A stretch of 64,000 nt of DNA from Kineococcus rhizosphaerae. Lineage in GTDB: Bacteria; Actinomycetota; Actinomycetes; Actinomycetales; Kineococcaceae. The DNA is taken from positions 62,001 to 126,000 of the forward strand of contig NZ_PVZF01000015.1 of assembly GCF_003002055.1 (NCBI RefSeq). The letters are read 5' to 3'. Below, piece after piece: positions 40,625 to 48,051 of this stretch. Positions within the stretch are counted from its first letter, which is position 1. Each line of letters starts with the position of its first letter. The notes below the pieces were generated by a model. The model was not told the origin of the DNA, did no database searches, and saw nothing but the letters and a program-made list of their open reading frames with translations. The position numbers and the translations under genes are program-made.

Positions 40625-41485
40625 TCACTTCCAGTCGAAGTACCCGATGCGCCAGGCCATCCACTGCAGCCACAGCCGCAGGTGGACGGGTTCGACGTAG
40701 CACCCGGCGGAGGCGACGACCGCGTGGACGTCGGAGTCGTCCAGCGTGAGCAGGTCGGTGATCTCCGCGGCGAGGAGGGCGAGGCGCTCGTCGGTCTCCT
40801 GTTCGAGCATCCCCACCTGCTGCCACCATGGCGAGTCCTCCTCGGGGACGAGGTTCTGACTGAACCACCCGCCGAAGGCGGCCCCCAGCACCGGCCAGCG
40901 CTCCCTGACCTCCTCGGGAGGCACCACCGCCTCCGCGTCGGCGGCGTGCAGGTTGACGACCCGCACGCTGTCGCGCCGTTCGAGGACGACGCCGATCCGG
41001 CGGGTCGGCCTCTCGGAGACCTGCCCCGTCGCACGGTCGAGCTGCCGCGCGACACCGATCGTGTGCGGTGCCTCCAGAACGAGGTAGTCCCGGCGACCGG
41101 CGAGCTCGGGAAGAGGGGCCTCGGCGAGGACCCGACGGACGGTCTCCTGCTCCGCAGGGTCCAGCAGCCCTTCACGCACGATCGGCGACGGCGGGTGCCG
41201 GGGCAAGGGTGCGAGCGTCGAGGGGTCGGCAGCGACCTCCGTCAGCCGCAGGTCCACCCATTCCGCCCAGCGCGCCCACGAGGTGCCCTCGGGCGGGTCC
41301 ACGAGGTTGACTCGCCCCTCGCGCTGCATCACCCCTGCGAAGTCCCCCGCGCGGGCGTGGTCGAGGACCTGCCGCCAGTGGTCGCGGAAACCGGTGAAGT
41401 CACCGCGGTTGTTCGTCAGCACGTCCTCCAGCGCCTCCCGAGCGCAGAGGTAGTGCTCCAACTCCCCGTAACCGGCCAGGGACAT
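40625..41485 (-). CDS. Putative immunity protein for the RNase A-like toxin
   Basis: A 286-residue, probably soluble acidic protein that I cannot assign to a family. ATG at 41485 is preferred because GTGAGGA lies eight bases before it; a GTG at 41500 overlaps the toxin stop. Visible features are a helical N-terminal third (YLCAREALEDVLTNN), a central strand-rich part (RRIGVVLERRDSVRVVNLHAADAEAVV) and Trp-rich segments near the end (LWLQWMAWRIGYFDW). Its place, 11 bases behind a polymorphic toxin gene on the same strand, is the standard place of an immunity gene. The function is inferred from context only. Confidence 0.6.
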   Translation of the reverse strand: MSLAGYGELEHYLCAREALEDVLTNNRGDFTGFRDHWRQVLDHARAGDFAGVMQREGRVNLVDPPEGTSWARWAEWVDLRLTEVAADPSTLAPLPRHPPSPIVREGLLDPAEQETVRRVLAEAPLPELAGRRDYLVLEAPHTIGVARQLDRATGQVSERPTRRIGVVLERRDSVRVVNLHAADAEAVVPPEEVRERWPVLGAAFGGWFSQNLVPEEDSPWWQQVGMLEQETDERLALLAAEITDLLTLDDSDVHAVVASAGCYVEPVHLRLWLQWMAWRIGYFDWK

Positions 41486-41496
41486 CGGATGGTTCC

Positions 41497-42750
41497 TCAC
41501 GACACTCCTTCCAGAAAAGCGGTCTCGACGTACCACGAACCGTCGTCAGCTTCGGCCAACACGATTCTCACCTGTGCGACCGGAACGTTCACGGGCGCAC
41601 CGTCAGCGCCGAGGGCCCAGACCACGCCGGCGTCGGCTGGTGCAGGGGCCACGACCTCGCTGCGGCGGAGGCCGTCGTCGATGTCGTGGTTGACCTTCTC
41701 GGACTGCAGACGCAACGCCGCGGTGATGACGTCCTCGGCTGTCGTCTGATCGGTGAAGCGCGACGCCACGGGAGGAGGTTTCTTGGCCGATCTCCCGTCT
41801 TCGAGCTCCCCCGTCAGCAGCCTCCTTTCGAGGAACTCGTCGTCCACCTCGACGTGCCGTCCCAGCGTGTGACCCCTCGCGAACACCTCGCTGCGCCCCA
41901 GGTCCACTCCCGCGTACAACTCCTCCACGCTCTGCGGCAGCGGTTTCCCGTCCGCGTCGAGGTACTTCGCCCACCGGTGCCCCTCGGGCAGCACCTTCCC
42001 GAGACGCCCGCCCCGCGAGATGCCCCGCCCGACGACGGCCGTCCCGAGCGTCGCGACTCCGGCGCCGTAGCGCCCGCTGGACCAGTCGTCCCAGTCGACG
42101 GCGTCGGCGAGGGTCCGGACGGGGTGCACCGCGCTGTCGAGCAGGGCGGCGGGCGTCTGCCGGACGGCGGCCGTCCACCCGGGCGCGTCCCACGCCCAGC
42201 CGGCCGCGAGGTAGGCGCTGTCGCGCGCGGAGTCCGCGAGGGTCCGGGCGGCGTCGTCGACGTGCTCGCCGAGGCGGCGGGGCCGGTGCTCGACGTGGTC
42301 GACGACGGCGAGCAACCGGGTCGCGAAGGACTCGGTCACCTCGTCGAACGCCGCGAGGACGGCGCGGCGGCTGGCCTGCCAGTGGTCGAGCTCGGCCCAG
42401 TCGGCGTGGAAGGTCGCGAGGTCCCCGACCCCGGCGTCGACGCGGGCCTGCACGTCGGCCAGGGCGGTGTCGATCCCGGCGAGCCGGCGTTGCAGCATCC
42501 CCAGTTCGGCGGAGTACCCCTCGATGAGGATCGCGCCCGCAGCGGCGGTGAACGTCAGCGTCCCGAGGTGGTCGGTGAGTTCGGCGACGCGGTCGTCGAA
42601 CCCGTCGCGGGCGAGGCCGTACCACCCGCCGAGCTGCCCGACGGCGACGGCGACGCGGCGGCCGATCTCGTCGGCCTGCACCGCCGCGGCGCGGGCCGCG
42701 GACGCGGCGGCGTCGGCCGCCGCGGTCGACAGCGTCGACAACTCGTCCAC
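41497..42750 (-). CDS. Polymorphic toxin with C-terminal bacterial RNase A-like domain
   Basis: A 417-residue protein; GTG at 42750 has GAGGAG six bases upstream. The N-terminal 200 or so residues are alpha-helical and Ala-rich, like WXG100-fused export modules of actinobacterial toxins, without signal peptide or membrane helix. A linker (WDDWSSGRYGAG, GHRWAKYLDADGKPL) leads to the toxin domain (293-417): GHTLGRHV with His299, EFLERRL, SRFTDQTTAED, and VRIVL followed by SWYVETAF with Thr410. This order matches the CdiA-CT RNase A-like family (RNAse_A_bac) as I remember it, where His, Arg, Thr and an aromatic residue form the active site. It is likely a secreted or contact-dependent ribonuclease. 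Confidence 0.75.
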   Translation of the reverse strand: MDELSTLSTAAADAAASAARAAAVQADEIGRRVAVAVGQLGGWYGLARDGFDDRVAELTDHLGTLTFTAAAGAILIEGYSAELGMLQRRLAGIDTALADVQARVDAGVGDLATFHADWAELDHWQASRRAVLAAFDEVTESFATRLLAVVDHVEHRPRRLGEHVDDAARTLADSARDSAYLAAGWAWDAPGWTAAVRQTPAALLDSAVHPVRTLADAVDWDDWSSGRYGAGVATLGTAVVGRGISRGGRLGKVLPEGHRWAKYLDADGKPLPQSVEELYAGVDLGRSEVFARGHTLGRHVEVDDEFLERRLLTGELEDGRSAKKPPPVASRFTDQTTAEDVITAALRLQSEKVNHDIDDGLRRSEVVAPAPADAGVVWALGADGAPVNVPVAQVRIVLAEADDGSWYVETAFLEGVS

Positions 42751-42884
42751 GTGCACCTCCTCCCGGTCCGCGGAACGTAGCCCGGATCGCCCGGACGCCC
42801 GGGAGACCGTCCACAGGGCGGTTCCTCACCGGCACGGTGCGGTCCGGACCGCCGACGCACCGTCACCGGGCGGCGCGGAAACGC

Positions 42885-42914
42885 TCGACAGGGCGTGCGC
42901 CGGCGTGCCACTGT
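42885..42914 (+). promoter_or_regulatory. Candidate promoter of the ThrRS-like leader
   Basis: TCGACA (42885-42890) and CACTGT (42909-42914) are 18 bases apart and give a predicted transcript start at or next to the GTG at 42921, meaning a leaderless leader peptide. The -10 is a modest match. Confidence 0.4.
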
Positions 42915-42920
42915 GGGTCC

Positions 42921-42983
42921 GTGAAGTTCAGCCAGCAGCGCACGACGACGCCGGTCCACTCCCGGTGTCGCGGTCAGCGCTGA
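42921..42983 (+). CDS. Leader peptide with three consecutive threonine codons
   Basis: A 20-codon ORF, GTG to TGA, coding MKFSQQRTTTPVHSRCRGQR. Codons 8-10 are ACG ACG ACG (Thr-Thr-Thr). It ends 12 bases before a perfect 11-bp GC hairpin and 79 bases before a threonyl-tRNA synthetase-like gene. A run of codons for the amino acid whose tRNA is charged by the downstream gene product is the hallmark of ribosome-mediated attenuation: a ribosome stalled for lack of Thr-tRNA would stop the terminator from folding. It is too short for coding statistics, so the evidence is the codon run plus the layout. Confidence 0.55.
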   Translation: MKFSQQRTTTPVHSRCRGQR

Positions 42984-42995
42984 GCTGAAGCAGAC

Positions 42996-43021
42996 GAGCC
43001 CCGGGGGTTTCCCCGGGGCTC
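42996..43021 (+). terminator. Attenuator-like hairpin before the ThrRS-like gene
   Basis: GAGCCCCGGGG (42996-43006) pairs perfectly with CCCCGGGGCTC (43011-43021) around GTTT. A smaller palindrome, TCAGCGCTGA (42974-42983), precedes it and overlaps the stop of the leader ORF, a possible competing structure. No long T-run follows (TCCTCGTT). Confidence 0.7.
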
Positions 43022-43062
43022 TCCTCGTTCCCGGGCACCCCCTGACCAGCAGGAGGAACTCC

Positions 43063-44241
43063 GTGAACGACGACCACTCGTCCCGAGGCCGTGAGCTCGA
43101 CCTCTTCGACACCTCACCGCTCGTCGGTCCCGGTCTGCCGTTGTGGCTGCCGGACGGCGGGACCGTCCGCGGTGAGCTGGAGAGGTTCGCCCTGGAACTG
43201 TCCCTGCGCAGCGGGTGCCGGCGGGTGAACACACCCGTCCTGGCCAAGCGAGAACTGTTCGAGCGGTCGGGGCACTGGCAGAAGTTCTCCGCCGACATGT
43301 TCGCCCCGGTCCGGGTCGGTGCGGAGGAGTACGTCCTGCGCCCGGCGAACTGCCCGCACCACACCCAGGTGTACGCCGCGCGCCCGCACAGCCACCGGGA
43401 CCTGCCCGTGCGGTACGCGGAACTGGGGTCGATGTTCCGCAGCGAGCTGTCCGGTGTCCTCATGGGGTTGCGCCGGGTCCGGCAGATCAGCCTCGACGAC
43501 GCGCACTCGTTCTGCCGTCCGGACCAGGTGGTCGAGGAGGTGCGGATCGCGCTGGCGGCGATCGAGGAGGCGTACGCCGTCCTGGGGATCCGCGTGGCGC
43601 GGTTCCGGTTGTCCGTCCGGGGCCCCGGGGGCTCCTACCTCGGCGACGACGCCCTGTGGGAGCGGGCCGAGGGGCAGTTGCGCGAGGCCCTGGGCGACCG
43701 TCCCCACGACGTCGCCCCCGGGGAGGCGGCGTTCTACGGCCCCAAGGTCGACGTGCAGGTGGCCGACGCGGCCGGCCGGGAGGAGACCCTGTCGACCGTG
43801 CAGGTCGACCACGTCCAGCCCGAGCGCTTCGGCCTGGAGTTCACCGGCGCGGACGGCGCCCGGCACCGGCCCGTGATGGTGCACCGCGGTCTGCTGAGCT
43901 CCATGGAGCGGCTGGTCGCGATGCTGCTGGAGCAGGACGGCGGCCGGTTGCCGACCTGGTTGTCCCCGGTGCAGGTGCGGGTCCTGCCGGTCAGCGGGGA
44001 GCGCCACGGCGAGCGCGCCCGCGAGATCGCCCGCGGTGCGAGGGGTCTGCGGGTGGAGGTCGACGAGGTGGGTCCGCTGAACCGGCGCGTGCGGGACGCG
44101 CGGGCGCGGCGGGTGCCGCACGTCGTCGTCGTGGGCGACGCGGAGGTGGCGGACGGTTCAGTGGCGGTCGACGGCCGGCAGGTTCCGGCGCAGGAGTTCC
44201 TCGACGCGGTGCTCGGCGAGGTCGTCCGCCGCGGACGGTGA
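43063..44241 (+). CDS. Threonyl-tRNA synthetase paralogue lacking TGS and editing domains
   Basis: A 392-residue class II synthetase; GTG at 43063 with AGGAGG six bases upstream. It keeps the catalytic core and anticodon domain only: motif 2 MFRSELSGVLMGLRRVRQISLDDAHSFC, motif 3-like VMVHRGLLSSMERL. The three zinc ligands that select threonine are all present (Cys97 in RPANCPHH, His148 in DDAHSF, His274 in MVHRG). The C-terminal HGxTP-type anticodon domain runs from about 300 (VRVLPVSGERHGERA to HVVVVGDAEV). Normal bacterial ThrRS (about 640 aa) has N-terminal TGS and editing domains, which are absent. It may be a stress or inhibitor-resistant spare enzyme. The last 84 bases overlap the convergent GGDEF-EAL gene. 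Confidence 0.88.
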   Translation: MNDDHSSRGRELDLFDTSPLVGPGLPLWLPDGGTVRGELERFALELSLRSGCRRVNTPVLAKRELFERSGHWQKFSADMFAPVRVGAEEYVLRPANCPHHTQVYAARPHSHRDLPVRYAELGSMFRSELSGVLMGLRRVRQISLDDAHSFCRPDQVVEEVRIALAAIEEAYAVLGIRVARFRLSVRGPGGSYLGDDALWERAEGQLREALGDRPHDVAPGEAAFYGPKVDVQVADAAGREETLSTVQVDHVQPERFGLEFTGADGARHRPVMVHRGLLSSMERLVAMLLEQDGGRLPTWLSPVQVRVLPVSGERHGERAREIARGARGLRVEVDEVGPLNRRVRDARARRVPHVVVVGDAEVADGSVAVDGRQVPAQEFLDAVLGEVVRRGR

Positions 44242-46494
44242 CCTCTGGTCGCACCAGCGCTCGAACGCGGCGGCGGGGACGGGACGGCTGTGGAGGTAGC
44301 CCTGGACGAGGTCGCACCCGAGGCGGGTGAGCTCGCGCAGGGTCTCCTCGTCCTCGACGCCCTCGGCGACGACGCGGGCGCCGAGGCGGTGGGCGAGCTC
44401 GATGGTCGACACGATCACCGCCTCGGCGCGCGGGTCGGTGCCGATGCCGGTGACGAAGCTGCGGTCGAGCTTGACCTCGTCGAACTCCCGCTGCCGGAAG
44501 TACCCCAGGGAGGAGTAGCCGGTGCCGAAGTCGTCGATGCTGAGGGACAGGCCCATCTCGGAGAACTCGCGCAGGACGGCGAGGCTGCCGGCCGAGCCCT
44601 CCATGGCGACGGTCTCGGTGATCTCCAGCGCGAGGACGTCGACCGGGGCGTGGTGGCGGTGCAGGAGGGCGGACACGCGGGCCGGCAGGGCGGGGTTGGC
44701 GAGGTTCGTGGCGGACAGGTTCACCGCGACCCGCACGCCGCGGCCGTCGCGGTGCCAGGCGGAGGCGACGCGCAACGCCTCGTCGAGGACCCAGCCGGTG
44801 AGGGCGTGCATGAGCCCGTGCCGTTCGACGAGCCCGAGGAACGTCAGCGGCGGCATGAGGCCGTGGTCGGGGTGCTGCCAGCGCACGAGCGCCTCGGCGC
44901 CCTCGACGGTCCCGTCGTCGGTGCGGACCTGCGGCTGGAAGTGCAGCAGCAGGTTCCCGGCGCGCAGGTGGTCGTCGGCGTCGGCCTCGGTGTCGAGCCC
45001 GAGGCAGACCCGCAGCTGCTCGACGAGCAGGAGTTCCCCGCGGACCCCGCCGAGCGCGCCGGCGTCGTGGCCGGCGACCCGGTCGCCGCCCTCCTTGGCG
45101 CTCAGCAGGGCGAGGTCGGCGACGTGCAGGAGGTCGGCCGCGGTCTCGGCCTGGCGGGGGTGCACCGCGACGCCGACGCTGGCCCCGACGTGGATGCGCC
45201 GTCCGCCGACGGTGTAGCTGCCGCTGATCGCGGGGTGGGCGGCGCGGACGGTGTCGAGGCCCTCCTCCGGCCCGGGCAGCAGGACGGCGAGCTCGTCGCC
45301 GCCGAGCCGGGCGACGAGGGCGTCGGCCGGGAACGTGGCGCGCAGCCGGGCCACGACCTGGCGCAGCAGGTCGTCGCCGGCGCCGTGGCCGAGGGAGTCG
45401 TTGACGGTCTTGAACCGGTCGAGGTCGACGAGGGCCAGGGCGAAGGGTTCGGCGGCCTCGACGCGGGCGGTGACCGCTTCGACGAGGGCGCGGCGGTTGG
45501 CGGCGCCGGTGAGGTCGTCGACGAGCGCGGCCTGCCGGAACGCGGTGAGGGTGAGCAGTTCCCGCTGACCGCCGACGAGGAGCCCGACCCCGCCGACGAG
45601 GGCGACGAACGCCAGGCTGGCGCTGAACGGGTCGGGCCGGCCGAGGGCGACGAGGAACAGGACGACCGCCGCGACGGGCACGCAGACGACGGGCAGGACG
45701 TACAGCCAGCGCCCGTCGCGGGCCGTGGACCGTCGCGGGTTCGGGGCCAGCCAGGACGTCGCGGCGACGGCGACGAGCCCGCCGACCCACGCGACGTCGA
45801 AGCCGAGGCCGAAGGTGACGGCCGTCCCGCCGCTGCAGACGAGGACGACGGAGTAGCCGACGTCGCCGGCGGCGAAGACGGTGAGCCCGGCGGTCAGCGC
45901 CCACCAGCGGTGGTCACGGCCGCGGCCGGCGGCGACGACACCCGCGCAGGCGGCCACGATGAGGTCGCCGAAGGGCAGGTACAGCCACCAGCCGACGTTC
46001 AGCAGCGGGGTTCCCGTGAGGTGGGCCAGGGGCGGGGCGACGAACCGGGCGATGACGGCGGCGAGCAGGACGAGGACGGTGGCGATCTCGAGGACGTAGC
46101 TGCGCCGTTGCACGCGGTGGGGCCACAGCAGTGCGCCGATGCCCCGCAGCCAGAACAGGTACCCGACGACGTAGCCGGCCTCCAGGGCGGTCAGCGGGAC
46201 GTCGCCCACGACGTTCTGCAGGACGTCGACGGCGATCTCGGTCGCGGTGTAGCAGGTCCAGCCGACGGCGAACTCGCGCCAGGCGCGCGCCTCGCCGTCG
46301 TCGACGCGGGCCCGCAGCCACAGGGCGGTGACGGCGAGGAGCTCGACGCCCGAGCCGAGCCAGGTGTCCAGGGCCGGGCCGTGGGAGTGCGCGAGGAGGG
46401 TCAGGACCAGGTAGAGGACCCAGCCGGCGCCGGCGAGGGCGAGCAGGGTCCGGGGTGTGCGCCGGCGCCAGGCGGAGCGGGAGCTGGTGGGCAC
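44158..46494 (-). CDS. GGDEF-EAL bifunctional cyclic-di-GMP protein with membrane sensor (paralogue 2)
   Basis: A 778-residue protein starting at GTG 46494. Eight to nine membrane helices (about 15-310) precede a GGDEF domain reading GGDEL (about 397; DDLTGAANRRALV, no RxxD site) and a complete EAL domain: GAEALVRW (about 531), LEITETVAM, SIDDFGTGYSSL (about 650), VKLDRSFV and AEGVED. It has the same order and near-equal spacing as the gene at 26790-29135. It probably hydrolyses c-di-GMP; synthesis is possible. Its 3' end overlaps the ThrRS-like gene by 84 bases, coding the last 28 residues or so (after SRPVPAAAFERWCDQ), beyond the EAL domain core. Confidence 0.93.
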   Translation of the reverse strand: MPTSSRSAWRRRTPRTLLALAGAGWVLYLVLTLLAHSHGPALDTWLGSGVELLAVTALWLRARVDDGEARAWREFAVGWTCYTATEIAVDVLQNVVGDVPLTALEAGYVVGYLFWLRGIGALLWPHRVQRRSYVLEIATVLVLLAAVIARFVAPPLAHLTGTPLLNVGWWLYLPFGDLIVAACAGVVAAGRGRDHRWWALTAGLTVFAAGDVGYSVVLVCSGGTAVTFGLGFDVAWVGGLVAVAATSWLAPNPRRSTARDGRWLYVLPVVCVPVAAVVLFLVALGRPDPFSASLAFVALVGGVGLLVGGQRELLTLTAFRQAALVDDLTGAANRRALVEAVTARVEAAEPFALALVDLDRFKTVNDSLGHGAGDDLLRQVVARLRATFPADALVARLGGDELAVLLPGPEEGLDTVRAAHPAISGSYTVGGRRIHVGASVGVAVHPRQAETAADLLHVADLALLSAKEGGDRVAGHDAGALGGVRGELLLVEQLRVCLGLDTEADADDHLRAGNLLLHFQPQVRTDDGTVEGAEALVRWQHPDHGLMPPLTFLGLVERHGLMHALTGWVLDEALRVASAWHRDGRGVRVAVNLSATNLANPALPARVSALLHRHHAPVDVLALEITETVAMEGSAGSLAVLREFSEMGLSLSIDDFGTGYSSLGYFRQREFDEVKLDRSFVTGIGTDPRAEAVIVSTIELAHRLGARVVAEGVEDEETLRELTRLGCDLVQGYLHSRPVPAAAFERWCDQRSPSAADDLAEHRVEELLRRNLPAVDRH

Positions 46495-46582
46495 ACCGTT
46501 CTTTCGGTAGCAGGGCCCGTTCCCTTGAGGCGTGGGAGCCCTGTCCTGTGCACCGCGCCAACCCTTGCGCCCCGCCAGGACC

Positions 46583-47875
46583 TCAGCCGACGAGGGCGGC
46601 GTGCCCCGCCCGGCGGCGGGCCAGCACCGGCTGCGCGGCCAGGACGGCGGCCACGGCGACGGCGGCGACGAGCGGGACGATCCCGCACACGGCCATCCCG
46701 GCGCGGACGCCGACGTGCTCGGTGATCCAGCCGACGAGGGGGCCGCCCAGCGGCGTGCCGCCCATGAAGACGAGGGCGTACAGCCCCATGACCCGGCCGC
46801 GGTACTCGTGGTCGACCCACAGCTGCACGGAGGAGTTCGCGATGGCCTGGAAGGCCAGGTTCGTGACGCCCATGAGCACGAGCGTGACCGTGAACGTGCC
46901 GAGGTTCGGGGCGAGGGCCGCGAGCGTCTGGGCGAGGCCGAAGGCGGCCCCGAGCAGCAGGATGAGCCGCAGCCTGGAGTGGCTGCGGCCCCCGGCGATC
47001 AGGGCCCCGGCGATGGACCCGACGGCCAGGACGATGTTGAACGTCCCGTAGAGCCCGGCCCCGGAGTGGAACGTCTCGGAGGCCATGGCGGTGAGCACCA
47101 CGGGGAAGTTGAGGCCGAAGGTGCCGAAGACGCCGACCAGGGCGATGGTCCAGCCCACGTGCGGGCGTTCGGCGACGTACCTCAGGGCCGAGCGCAGTTG
47201 CCCCTTGGCGCGCGGGACGGCGGGGGCGGGCTGCAGCTCGGCGGTCCGCAGCGAGGCGAGGGTGATGGTGGGGCCGACGTAGAGGAGGGCGTTGACGGCG
47301 AACGCCCAGCCGGAGCCGACGGTCCCGATGAGGACGCTGGACAGGGCCGGGCCGACGAGGCGGGTCGTCTGGAAGACGGCGGCGTTGAGGGCGACGGCGT
47401 TGCGCAGGTGCTGCGGCGGGACGACCTCGCCGACGAACGACTGCCGGGTCGGGTTGTCGAGGGCGATGATGAACCCGGTGACCAGGGCGAGGCCGTAGAT
47501 GGCGCCGACGGTGATGTGCCCGCTGATCGTGAGCACCGCCAGGGTGGTGGCGACGGTGGCGCTGCAGGCCTGGGTGACGAGCAGGATGTTCCGCTTGGGG
47601 TAGCGGTCGGCGATCATCCCGCCGTGCATCCCGAACAGCAGGATGGGCAGGAACGTCAACGCCATCGTGAGGCCGACGGCGGCCGGTGACCCGGTCAGTT
47701 CCAGGGTCAGCCAGTCCAGCGCGATGTTCTGCACCCAGACGCCGGTGTTGGCGAAGGCCTGGCCGGTGGCGTAGACCCGGAAGTTGCGGACCCGCAGGGC
47801 GGCGAAGGTCGCCCGGCCCGGGGTGGTTCTGGCGGTGGTGGGTTCTGCGCTGGCTTCGGCGGCTGCCGGTGTCAC
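46583..47875 (-). CDS. MFS transporter (EntS/MFS_3-like exporter)
   Basis: About 430 residues from GTG 47875; the frame stays open to 47941, but that start has no ribosome site. Twelve membrane segments after a 20-residue polar N-terminus. The start of the membrane part, VRNFRVYATGQAFANTGVWVQNIALDWL, and GGMIADRYPKRNILL (motif A) with YRGRVMGLYALVFMGGTPLGGPLVG are typical of MFS_3/enterobactin-exporter-like proteins. It is divergent from a LysR gene, with a perfect palindrome between them, so its expression is probably LysR-controlled. The substrate is unknown. Confidence 0.85.
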   Translation of the reverse strand: MTPAAAEASAEPTTARTTPGRATFAALRVRNFRVYATGQAFANTGVWVQNIALDWLTLELTGSPAAVGLTMALTFLPILLFGMHGGMIADRYPKRNILLVTQACSATVATTLAVLTISGHITVGAIYGLALVTGFIIALDNPTRQSFVGEVVPPQHLRNAVALNAAVFQTTRLVGPALSSVLIGTVGSGWAFAVNALLYVGPTITLASLRTAELQPAPAVPRAKGQLRSALRYVAERPHVGWTIALVGVFGTFGLNFPVVLTAMASETFHSGAGLYGTFNIVLAVGSIAGALIAGGRSHSRLRLILLLGAAFGLAQTLAALAPNLGTFTVTLVLMGVTNLAFQAIANSSVQLWVDHEYRGRVMGLYALVFMGGTPLGGPLVGWITEHVGVRAGMAVCGIVPLVAAVAVAAVLAAQPVLARRRAGHAALVG

Positions 47876-48001
47876 TGACCTGTTGCCCCTCGTGGCTGTC
47901 CCTGCGTGCTGACCTGGAGGTGGTGGCCCGAGGCCACTCACCGTGCGTCACCATCATCGGCGGCCCCCGGAGTAGGCTGCATCCGCATTGACGGCTTATC
48001 A

Positions 48002-48022
48002 GTCATCACGTGTCGTGATGAC
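48002..48022. promoter_or_regulatory. Perfect 21-bp palindrome, likely LysR operator
   Basis: GTCATCACG, a 3-base centre TGT and CGTGATGAC form a perfect inverted repeat. Inside it TCACG-TGT-CGTGA satisfies the LysR T-N11-A rule. It lies in the MFS/LysR divergent interval, 30 bases before the LysR start and about 127 before the MFS start. Confidence 0.7.
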
Positions 48023-48051
48023 GGGTGGGACCACGGGACGAGGCGGGGGCT

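Noticed and set aside
42921-43062. T-box riboswitch before the ThrRS-like gene
   Set aside because: I cannot find a stem I specifier loop or the conserved T-box sequence; the interval is too short. A leader-peptide attenuator explains it better.
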